From assembly GCA_937949585.1 (NCBI GenBank), contig CALEDW010000079.1, positions 1 through 5,302 of the forward strand: 5,302 bases of DNA, written 5' to 3'. Shown piece after piece: positions 1-5,302 of this stretch (positions are counted from its first letter, which is position 1; each line of letters starts with the position of its first letter). The notes under the pieces were generated by a model. It was not told the DNA's origin. It saw only the letters and a program-made list of their open reading frames with translations, and did no database searches. A program made the position numbers and the translations under genes. This DNA comes from an uncultured Acidimicrobiia bacterium. Its GTDB lineage: Bacteria; Actinomycetota; Acidimicrobiia; IMCC26256; CALEDW01.

Positions 1-1040
1 ACCTCCACCCGACCCCGCCCGGGCCGCACCTCCCCGATCACCCAGGCGTCGTGGCCGGCGGCGCGGGCGACGTCGACCGCCCTGGTCGCCTCGGCCGCCG
101 GGACCACCGCGACCATCCCGACCCCCAGGTTGAACACCCGCACCATCTCGTCGGCCGCCACCGGGCCGGCGCGGGCGATCTCGGAGAAGATCCGGGGTTC
201 GGGCCAGCGACCACGCTCGACCAGCGCGTCGCAGGTCGCGCCCAGCACCCGGGCCAGGTTGCCGGGGAGCCCCCCGCCGGTCACGTGCGCGAACGCGTGC
301 ACCTCCACGCGGCGCGCCAACTCGATCAGGGCCGGGGCGTAGATCACCGACGGGGTCAGCAGCTCCTCGCCGAGGCTGTGGTGCGCACCGCGCCACGCCG
401 GCTCGTCGAGGCGGCGGCCGGCCCGGTCCAGCAGCGCGCGCCGGGCCAGGGTGTACCCGTTGCACCGAAGGCCCGGGCTGGCCAGCCCGACGAGGCGGTC
501 CCCGGGCCGCACCCCGCGGGGCAGCACCGCCGCCCGCTCGGCCACCCCGACCGCGAAGCCGACGAGGTCGTAGTCGCCGGGGGCCATGACGTCGGGGTGC
601 TCCGACATCTCACCGCCGAGCAGGGCGCAGCCCGCCCGTCGGCACCCCTCGGCGACGCCGGCCACGAGCTCGTCGACCAGCTCCTCCTCGAGACGACCCA
701 CCGAGAGGTAGTCGAGGAGGAACAGCGGCTCCGCCCCGGCGGCGGCGACGTCGTCGACGTTCATGGCCACCAGGTCGATCCCGATGGTGGAGTGCCGACC
801 GAGGAGTCGGGCCACGACCGACTTCGTACCGACCCCGTCGGTGGAGGCGACGAGCACCGGGTCCCGGTGCCGCAGCCCGGCGATGGAGAACAGGCCCCCG
901 AACGACCCGAGATCCCCGATCACCTCCGGCCGGAACGTGGCCCGGACGTGCGCCTTGATCCGCTCGACCGCCCGCTCCCCGGCGGCGATGTCGACACCGG
1001 CCTCCCGGTAGGTGAGCGACCGGTCCCCGTCGCCGCTCAT
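1..1040 (-). CDS. purM: Phosphoribosylformylglycinamidine cyclo-ligase (AIR synthetase), C-terminus cut by window edge
   Basis: PurM is the cytoplasmic enzyme that closes FGAM to aminoimidazole ribonucleotide using ATP, step 5 of purine synthesis. I translated the minus strand from the ATG at 1040-1038 and obtained 346 full codons plus two bases, still open at base 1. E. coli PurM is about 345 residues, so only a few codons should be missing. Recognisable family segments are YREAGVDI (11-18), the nucleotide-binding STDGVGTK (66-73), GIDLVAMNVDD (87-97), GGEMSEHP (142-149), TGGGLPGNL (254-262) and FNLGVGM (303-309). The start is fixed by overlap with the purF stop (ATGA), which suggests translational coupling; no clear Shine-Dalgarno precedes it. 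The usual S-G-x-H-S-N-G-Y segment reads SPGLRCNGY (188-196), with Arg192 and Cys193 replacing the commonly seen His and Ser. The rest of the protein looks intact. Identification is secure from motif order and operon context. Confidence 0.97.
   Translation of the reverse strand, partial: MSGDGDRSLTYREAGVDIAAGERAVERIKAHVRATFRPEVIGDLGSFGGLFSIAGLRHRDPVLVASTDGVGTKSVVARLLGRHSTIGIDLVAMNVDDVAAAGAEPLFLLDYLSVGRLEEELVDELVAGVAEGCRRAGCALLGGEMSEHPDVMAPGDYDLVGFAVGVAERAAVLPRGVRPGDRLVGLASPGLRCNGYTLARRALLDRAGRRLDEPAWRGAHHSLGEELLTPSVIYAPALIELARRVEVHAFAHVTGGGLPGNLARVLGATCDALVERGRWPEPRIFSEIARAGPVAADEMVRVFNLGVGMVAVVPAAEATRAVDVARAAGHDAWVIGEVRPGRGRVE
1037..1040 (-). other. ATGA stop-start overlap of purF and purM
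   Basis: The purM ATG (1040-1038) and the purF TGA (1039-1037) share bases in a 4-nt ATGA junction. Such overlaps normally mean the two genes share an mRNA and that ribosomes finishing purF reinitiate on purM. No separate Shine-Dalgarno for purM is evident, which fits coupling. Confidence 0.9.
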
Positions 1041-2545
1041 CCGGCGGCGTCGACGGGGCGCAGGTCGAGGAACGGCTCCTCCAACACCCGCTTGCGGTCT
1101 CCGTCGGCGTCGGCGACCGGGACCGGGTACTCACCGGTGAGGCAGGCGGTGCAGAAGGCCGAGGGCTGCGCACCGGTCGCCCGGCGCAACCGGTCGAGCT
1201 CGAGGTAGGCGAGGGAGTCGACCCCCAGGTACTCGCGGATCTCCCCGACCGACAGGTCGGCGGCCAGCAGTTCCCCCCGACGTCCCGTGTCCATCCCGTA
1301 GTGGCACGGCCACCTGTAGGGAGGGGAGGAGACCCGGAAGTGCACCTCCTCGGCGCCGGCCTCCCGCAGCATCGCCACGACCTGCCGGGTGGTGGTGCCC
1401 CGCACGATCGAGTCGTCGACGACCACGAGCCGCTTGCCCTCGATCGCCTCCCGGAGCGGGTTGAGCTTCAGGCGCACCCCCAGCCCCCGCAGCTGCGGGG
1501 TGGGTTCGATGAACGTGCGCCCGACGTACCGGTTCTTCACCAGACCGTCGCCGTAGGGGATGCCCGAGACCCGCGCATAGCCCTGTGCGGCCGGTACCCC
1601 CGATTCGGGGACGGGCATCACCATGTCGGCGGCGACCGGCGCCTGGCGCGCCAGCTCCTCGCCCATCCGCCGGCGGGCGGCGTGGACCGACTGGCCGTAC
1701 AGGCGGGTGTCGGGCCGGGCGAAGTAGACGAACTCGAAGAGGCACAGGCGGGGGTCTCCCTCGGCGTAGCGGTGCTCGCGCCGCAGCCCGGTGGCGTCGA
1801 TCACGACCATCTCCCCGGGCTGGACGTCCCGCACGTGGTGGGCACCGATGATGTCGAGCGCCGCCGTCTCGCTGGCCAGCACCCACCCGCCGCCGTCGAG
1901 GCGACCCAGCACCAGCGGCCAGAACCCGTGCGGGTCCCGCACGCCGATGAGGTGCGAGTCGTCCATGAGCACGAACGAGAAGGCCCCTTGGAGGCGGGGC
2001 AGAACCGCCTCCAGGGAGCGTTCGAGATCGCGGCCGTCGGAGCGGGCTTCGGCCGGCCAGGCCCGGGCGATCAGCTCGGCCACGAGCGCCGAGTCGGTGG
2101 TGGAGTCGACGCGGCTGCGCTCGCCCACCATCCCCGGCAGCATCCCCAGCTCGGCGGCGAGCTCCGCGGTGTTGGTGAGGTTGCCGTTGTGCCCGAGAGC
2201 GAACCCGGCGTCGCCGACCGACCGGTACACGGGCTGGGCGTTCTGCCAGGACGACGACCCGGTGGTGGAGTACCGGGTGTGGCCGACGGCCAGGTGACCC
2301 TGGAGCGACGCCAGCGTCCGCTCGTCGAACACCTGGGTGACCAGACCCATGTCCTTCACCACGGTGATCGTCTGGCCGTCGCTCACCGCGATCCCCGCCG
2401 ACTCCTGCCCGCGGTGCTGGAGGGCGAACAGCCCGAGGTAGGTGAGCTGCGACACCGGCTGGCCGGGGGCGTACACCCCGAACACCCCGCAGGCGTGGCG
2501 GGGCGCGGAGGCGGCGCCCCGGGGGCGGGCGCCGAGGGGGCTCAC
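1037..2545 (-). CDS. purF: Amidophosphoribosyltransferase (glutamine PRPP amidotransferase)
   Basis: PurF catalyses the committed first step of purine synthesis, turning PRPP and glutamine into phosphoribosylamine. The 502-residue product begins with an 18-residue stretch that is probably a propeptide, leaving Cys19 (CGVFGVYAPG) as the N-terminal nucleophile of the class II glutaminase domain. Glutaminase motifs follow: LQHRGQESAG (42-51), GHTRYSTTG (88-96), GHNGN (118-122) and STTDSAL (148-154). The C-terminal PRPP domain carries VPESGVPAA (312-320) and the PRPP loop VVVDDSIVRGTT (374-385). Cys268, Cys414, Cys465 and Cys468 match the four [4Fe-4S] ligands of the Bacillus-type enzyme; the 146-residue gap between the first two equals that in B. 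subtilis (236 to 382). An iron-sulfur, propeptide-processed enzyme is therefore likely. The start is GTG: an in-frame TAG lies four codons upstream and no Shine-Dalgarno is visible. Trp209 sits in RDPHGFWPL where Arg is usual. Confidence 0.98.
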   Translation of the reverse strand: MSPLGARPRGAASAPRHACGVFGVYAPGQPVSQLTYLGLFALQHRGQESAGIAVSDGQTITVVKDMGLVTQVFDERTLASLQGHLAVGHTRYSTTGSSSWQNAQPVYRSVGDAGFALGHNGNLTNTAELAAELGMLPGMVGERSRVDSTTDSALVAELIARAWPAEARSDGRDLERSLEAVLPRLQGAFSFVLMDDSHLIGVRDPHGFWPLVLGRLDGGGWVLASETAALDIIGAHHVRDVQPGEMVVIDATGLRREHRYAEGDPRLCLFEFVYFARPDTRLYGQSVHAARRRMGEELARQAPVAADMVMPVPESGVPAAQGYARVSGIPYGDGLVKNRYVGRTFIEPTPQLRGLGVRLKLNPLREAIEGKRLVVVDDSIVRGTTTRQVVAMLREAGAEEVHFRVSSPPYRWPCHYGMDTGRRGELLAADLSVGEIREYLGVDSLAYLELDRLRRATGAQPSAFCTACLTGEYPVPVADADGDRKRVLEEPFLDLRPVDAAG

Positions 2546-2551
2546 GAGGTG

Positions 2552-2557
2552 ATGCTA
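2552..2557 (-). promoter_or_regulatory. Candidate -10 element for a leaderless purF transcript
   Basis: On the minus strand TAGCAT (2557-2552) is followed by six bases (CACCTC) and then the GTG start of purF. This is the TANNNT hexamer at -12 to -7 relative to a start-codon transcription start, the arrangement known for leaderless mRNAs in actinobacteria. No convincing -35 box is seen, and no Shine-Dalgarno exists in the 63-nt purL-purF gap. purF could also be reached by read-through from purL. Promoter activity is inference. Confidence 0.5.
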
Positions 2558-2608
2558 CCGGAGCGCGCCTCGGTCCCGGGACGTGCCACGGCCCGGCTGC
2601 GAGGGCCC

Positions 2609-4891
2609 TCAGTGCGTGGTCGGGGCCTCGAACGCGTCCGGCAGCGCCCGGCGCCAGGCGCCGGCCGCCTCGCCGAGCGCCACGTCGAGGCAGCCCTCGG
2701 CCACCAGGCGCCGCCCGCCCGCCCGCCCGATCACCCGGGCCGGCACCCCGGCGGCGGTCGCCGCCGCAACGAACGCGCCGGTGTGCTCGGGGCCGAGAGT
2801 GCAGAGCACCCGATTCGCCGACTCCGAGAACGCCTCGAGCCCGTCGCGCAGCTCGACCCGGGCCCCCACCCCACCGAGGATCGCCATCTCGGCCAGCGCG
2901 ACGGCCAGCCCCCCGAACGAGCAGTCGTGGACGCCCCGCACCCGTCGGTCGCGCACCGCCCCGGCGACGAAGGCGTGGAGCCGCCGGGCGGCGTCCAGGT
3001 CGGGGCGGGGCGGCGTCCCGTCGCGCAGGCCGTGACGGGCGGCCCAGGCCGAGCCGCCGAGCTCGCGGCGGGTCTCACCGAGCAGCACGACGTCCTCCCC
3101 GTCGCCGAGGCGCACGCCCGGCGGACGTCCGGAGAGACGGTCGAGGGTCCCGACGAGCATCACCACCGGCGTCGGATCGATGTCACGGCCCGCCGTGGCG
3201 TTGTAGAAGGAGACGTTGCCCCCGACCACCGGTACGCCCAAGGTCCGGCAGGCCTCCGCCATCCCGTCGACCGTCTCCGAGAACTGCCACATCACCTCGG
3301 GCCGTTCCGGGTCGCCGAAGTTGAGGCAGTTCACCAGGGCCCGGGGCCCGGCCCCCACGCAGGCAAGGTTGCGCGCCGCCTCGGCGACCACCAGCGCCGC
3401 GCCGGCACGCGGATCGAGCGCGCAGAACCGGCCGTTCCCGTCGACGCTGAGCGCCACCGCCCGCCCCCCGGCCTCGTGAAGCCACAGCAAGGTGGCGTCC
3501 GCGCCGGGTCCGACCACCGTGTGCAGGAACAGCTGGTGGTCGTACTGCCGCCAGATCCAGGAGGCGTCCCCCCCGTCGGGATCGCCGAGCAGCGCCAGCA
3601 ACTCGTCACCCAGATCGGTGCCGGGCGGGAACCGGCGGGCCAGCTCGACGGCCGGGTCGGCGGCACGGCGGCGCTCGAGGTCGACCGGTGGGCGCAGCGG
3701 GCGTCGGTACACGGGACCGTCGCCGAGGCTCCCGGCCGGGACGTCGGCGAGCGGGGGGCGGTCGGAGGCCACCGGCACCGCCGCGTCCCCGGGCGGCGGC
3801 TCGGGGTTGGCGCCGGGCACCCCGATCGCGTCGAAGATCCCCTCGAACACCCGGAAGCGCCCGGTGCCGGTGACACGGCCCACCACACTGGCGTCGACCT
3901 CCCACCGTTCGCAGGTCCGCAGCACCTCGGCGAGATCGTCGGGCCGCACGACGGCGAGCATCCGCTCCTGGCTCTCCGAGGTCATCACCTCCACCGGGGT
4001 CATGCCCGGTTCCCGCCGGTGGACCCGGGCCACGTCGACGTCCATCCCGAGACCGTCGGCGGCGGCGGTCTCCGACGCCGCGCAGGACAGCCCCGCCGCA
4101 CCGAGGTCTTGGACGCCGCGCACCAGTCCGGCCTCGGTGAGGGCGAGGGTGGCCTCGATCAGCTTCTTCTCCTCGAACGGGTCGCCCACCTGCACCGACG
4201 GGCGCAGGTCGGCGGCCTCGTCGTCGAACCCCGCCGAGGCGAGCACGCTGGCGCCGCCGATCCCGTCCCTGCCGGTGGACGCCCCGATGAGGACGGCGAG
4301 GTTGCCCGGCTCCCCGGCCCGGGCCCGGACGAGCGCCTCGGCGCGCAACAGTCCGATGCAGGCCACGTTCACCAACGGGTTGTCGGCGTAGGTCGCATCG
4401 AAGGACACCTCGCCGGCCACGGTCGGCACCCCGACCGCGTTCCCGTACCCGCTGATCCCCCGCACCACCCCCTCGCACAGGTAACGGTTGCGCCCGGCCC
4501 GTAGCGGCCCGAACCGCAGCGCATCGGCGAGCACGATCGGACGTGCGCCCATCGAGAAGACGTCCCGCACGATGCCGCCCACGCCGGTGGCAGCACCCTG
4601 GTACGGCTCCACGGCCGAGGGGTGGTTGTGGCTCTCGATCCGCAGCGCCAGCGCCCACCCGTCGCCGATGTCGATCACCCCGGCACCCTCCCCGGGCCCG
4701 ACCAGCACCCAGGGGGCCTCGGTGGGCAGGCGGCGCAGGTGCACCTTCGACGACTTGTATGAGCAGTGCTCCGACCACATCACCGCGTACATGGCCAGCT
4801 CGAGCTCGCTCGGTTCCCGGCCGAGTTCGGCGACGACCGCCTCGAACTCGTCATCGGTGAGGCCGAGGCGCCGGTGCAGCGGTTCGGTCAC
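2609..4891 (-). CDS. purL: Phosphoribosylformylglycinamidine synthase subunit PurL (short, multi-subunit type)
   Basis: PurL is the ATP-dependent synthetase subunit that converts FGAR to FGAM (step 4), using ammonia delivered by the glutaminase PurQ with PurS as assembly partner. The product is 760 residues, close to the short PurL of Bacillus and mycobacteria and far from the roughly 1300-residue single-chain form, and it has no glutaminase domain. Motifs in order are MWSEHCSYKSSK (38-49, with the catalytic-region His42), IESHNHPSAVEPYQGAATG (85-103), GGIVRDVFSMGARP (105-118), GRDGIGGAS (207-215), QDLGAAGLSCAASE (261-274), SESQERML (305-312), NCLNFGDPERPEVMWQF (521-537), GGNVSFYN (557-564) and HDCSFGGLAVALAE (655-668). 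The start is GTG, the furthest upstream start before an in-frame TAA at 4927-4925, and no Shine-Dalgarno is visible near it. It is the first gene of the minus-strand run and divergent from the gene at the right edge. Neither purQ nor purS lies directly upstream. Confidence 0.97.
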   Translation of the reverse strand: MTEPLHRRLGLTDDEFEAVVAELGREPSELELAMYAVMWSEHCSYKSSKVHLRRLPTEAPWVLVGPGEGAGVIDIGDGWALALRIESHNHPSAVEPYQGAATGVGGIVRDVFSMGARPIVLADALRFGPLRAGRNRYLCEGVVRGISGYGNAVGVPTVAGEVSFDATYADNPLVNVACIGLLRAEALVRARAGEPGNLAVLIGASTGRDGIGGASVLASAGFDDEAADLRPSVQVGDPFEEKKLIEATLALTEAGLVRGVQDLGAAGLSCAASETAAADGLGMDVDVARVHRREPGMTPVEVMTSESQERMLAVVRPDDLAEVLRTCERWEVDASVVGRVTGTGRFRVFEGIFDAIGVPGANPEPPPGDAAVPVASDRPPLADVPAGSLGDGPVYRRPLRPPVDLERRRAADPAVELARRFPPGTDLGDELLALLGDPDGGDASWIWRQYDHQLFLHTVVGPGADATLLWLHEAGGRAVALSVDGNGRFCALDPRAGAALVVAEAARNLACVGAGPRALVNCLNFGDPERPEVMWQFSETVDGMAEACRTLGVPVVGGNVSFYNATAGRDIDPTPVVMLVGTLDRLSGRPPGVRLGDGEDVVLLGETRRELGGSAWAARHGLRDGTPPRPDLDAARRLHAFVAGAVRDRRVRGVHDCSFGGLAVALAEMAILGGVGARVELRDGLEAFSESANRVLCTLGPEHTGAFVAAATAAGVPARVIGRAGGRRLVAEGCLDVALGEAAGAWRRALPDAFEAPTTH

Positions 4892-4897
4892 GCCGGC

Positions 4898-4903
4898 ATG
4901 GTA
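4898..4903 (-). promoter_or_regulatory. Candidate -10 element for a leaderless purL transcript
   Basis: On the minus strand TACCAT (4903-4898) matches TATAAT at four of six positions and stands exactly six bases (GCCGGC) before the purL GTG. That would place the transcription start on the G of the start codon. No -35 match is obvious at 17-18 bp, and no Shine-Dalgarno lies near the GTG; the only purine-rich run, AAAGGA, ends about 30 nt upstream. The geometry is the same as in front of purF. Confidence 0.55.
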
Positions 4904-4923
4904 GTGACGGCCACGGCCGATCC

Positions 4924-4952
4924 TTTACGAGGGAATGCGGCCGTGCTACAAC
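4924..4952 (+). promoter_or_regulatory. Candidate extended -10 promoter for the rightward gene
   Basis: TTTACG at 4924-4929 (four of six with TTGACA) is separated by 17 bp from TACAAC at 4947-4952 (four of six with TATAAT). The -10 is preceded by TG at 4944-4945 plus one base, giving the extended -10 form. Transcription would start near 4958-4960 and leave a leader of about 85 nt before the ATG at 5045. The spacing is ideal for a housekeeping sigma factor, though both hexamers are imperfect. Confidence 0.5.
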
Positions 4953-4971
4953 CGTGCACAGGACGTTCACA
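4942..4971 (+). repeat. Three direct repeats with an 11-bp period over the promoter core
   Basis: Copies begin at 4942 (CGTGCTACA), 4953 (CGTGCACA) and 4964 (CGTTCACA), each exactly 11 bp after the last. The second and third differ at one of eight bases; the first is more diverged but keeps CGTGC and CA. Together they run from the -10 box across the predicted start of the rightward promoter, putting three similar faces on one side of the helix. An operator for a cooperatively binding regulator is plausible; chance is possible with units this short. Confidence 0.4.
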
Positions 4972-4981
4972 TCACCGCCGA

Positions 4982-5016
4982 TTTCGAGGAAACAGGCGAG
5001 TGTTTCTTGCTCGAAA
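4982..5016 (+). promoter_or_regulatory. 13-bp imperfect hairpin in the leader of the rightward gene
   Basis: TTTCGAG (4982-4988) pairs with CTCGAAA (5010-5016), and GAAACA (4989-4994) pairs with TGTTTC (5001-5006). The result is 13 pairs with a 3-nt bulge (TTG, 5007-5009) and a 6-nt loop (GGCGAG). There is no T-run after it, so it is not a typical intrinsic terminator. It lies 18 nt before the likely ribosome binding site. A competing stem, GATTTCG 4980-4986 with CGAAATC 5021-5027, shares the left arm. As DNA it could instead be an operator in the divergent region. Confidence 0.5.
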
Positions 5017-5034
5017 CCGGCGAAATCTCCCAGC

Positions 5035-5038
5035 GAGG
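5035..5038 (+). promoter_or_regulatory. Ribosome binding site for the gene starting at 5045
   Basis: GAGG lies 6 nt before the ATG at 5045. It is the only recognisable Shine-Dalgarno next to a gene start I chose in this window, and it supports 5045 over the internal ATG at 5066 and over the unrelated frame opening at 4935. Confidence 0.6.
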
Positions 5039-5044
5039 TTCTCC

Positions 5045-5302
5045 ATGCCAAGAAGCAAAGGTGCCATGTCCGCCGAGCACAAAGCCGCGCTCGCCCAGGG
5101 GCGCGCCGAGGGGAAAGCGGTTCGCGCCTACCTCGAGGCAATCGAGCAGCAGAAATCGCGGCGGGGCCGCCGGCGGACCCCGGATGCGGTGAAGAAGCAA
5201 CTCGCCGCGATCGAGCGGGAACTGGCCGAGGCCGGCGGGATCCGCCGGGTGGAACTCATCCAGCGCCGCCTCGATCTCGAGACGGAGCTGGAGCGGATGC
5301 AG
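5045..5302 (+). CDS. Small basic helical (coiled-coil) protein of unknown function, 3' end outside window
   Basis: The frame opens at ATG 5045 and stays open for 86 codons to the window edge. I chose this start because GAGG at 5035-5038 lies 6 nt upstream. An internal ATG at 5066 is the alternative, preceded by AAAGG with a 4-nt gap. The protein has four parts. Residues 1-8 are a short basic tail. Residues 9-36 form a predicted helix beginning SAEHKAALAQGR, faintly like NUMOD3-type DNA-binding motifs. Residues 37-46 are a dense basic patch (KSRRGRRRTP) with an AT-hook-like RGR core. Residues 48-86 form two charged helices split by Gly64-Gly65, with hydrophobic residues at 49, 53, 56, 60 and then 66, 69, 72, 76, 82, 85, as in a coiled-coil hairpin. 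There is no signal peptide or membrane segment. I recall similar uncharacterised actinobacterial proteins but cannot name a family. Nucleic-acid binding is inference from charge only. The overlapping frame opening at 4935 is less convincing. Confidence 0.75.
   Translation, partial: MPRSKGAMSAEHKAALAQGRAEGKAVRAYLEAIEQQKSRRGRRRTPDAVKKQLAAIERELAEAGGIRRVELIQRRLDLETELERMQ

Noticed and set aside
51..1208. A 385-codon open frame on the plus strand opposite purM.
   Set aside because: Same composition artefact; the opposite strand encodes a clear PurM.
2601..2610. A perfect 10-bp palindrome GAGGGCCCTC at the end of purL.
   Set aside because: It has no loop, no following T-run and no second copy, and it overlaps the purL stop codon; such a palindrome is expected by chance in high-GC DNA. 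It is not a terminator.
1301..4504. A 1067-codon open frame on the plus strand opposite purF and purL.
   Set aside because: High third-position G/C in the real minus-strand genes removes stops from opposing frames. The translation is rich in Pro, Gly, Arg and His, has no recognisable motif, and covers two well-identified genes.
4888..4899. A minus-strand mini-frame ATG-CCG-GCG-TGA whose stop overlaps the purL GTG, resembling a tiny upstream ORF.
   Set aside because: It has no ribosome binding site, its ATG lies within the candidate -10 region, and with a leaderless start it would not be transcribed. Chance is the simplest explanation.
5012..5025. Two CGAAA units (5012-5016 and 5021-5025) recalling the CGAA core of the Bacillus PurR box.
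   Set aside because: The A/T-rich flanks of the PurBox are missing, the orientation is wrong for a paired box, and this regulator is typical of Firmicutes. The bases are better explained as hairpin arms.
4935..5192. An 85-codon plus-strand frame starting in the intergenic region.
   Set aside because: It overlaps the promoter, repeats and hairpin, has no Shine-Dalgarno, and competes with the better-supported frame from 5045.

Overview
The window looks like chromosomal DNA of a high-GC actinobacterium. The evidence is strong G/C bias at third codon positions, two GTG starts without Shine-Dalgarno sequences, and PurL and PurF proteins of the actinobacterial/Bacillus type. An Acidimicrobiia-like lineage is my guess from the protein style and the short basic coiled-coil protein at the right edge; this rests on memory of the families, not on a search.

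Most of the window (1-4891) is a run of de novo purine biosynthesis genes on the minus strand, read right to left as purL, purF, purM. PurF makes phosphoribosylamine (step 1), PurL makes FGAM (step 4) and PurM closes the imidazole ring to AIR (step 5). purF and purM overlap by ATGA. purL and purF are 63 nt apart, and purF may have its own promoter there. purM leaves the window within a few codons of its expected C-terminus. The PurL is the short, multi-subunit type that needs PurS and PurQ, yet neither gene lies directly upstream.

Bases 4892-5044 form a 153-nt divergent intergenic region, the richest regulatory stretch. Toward purL there is a -10-like hexamer placed exactly as expected for a leaderless mRNA starting at the GTG. 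Toward the right there is an extended -10 promoter, three direct repeats with an 11-bp period, and a 13-bp imperfect hairpin in the predicted leader.

From 5045 to the right edge, on the plus strand, begins a small, very basic, helical protein of unknown function, cut off by the window. I found no mobile element, CRISPR array, tRNA or rRNA. The window is mainly housekeeping, and I do not see a new multi-gene system. The less ordinary signals are the matched leaderless starts of purL and purF, the phased repeats and hairpin, the separation of purL from purS/purQ, and unusual residues in otherwise conserved motifs of all three enzymes.
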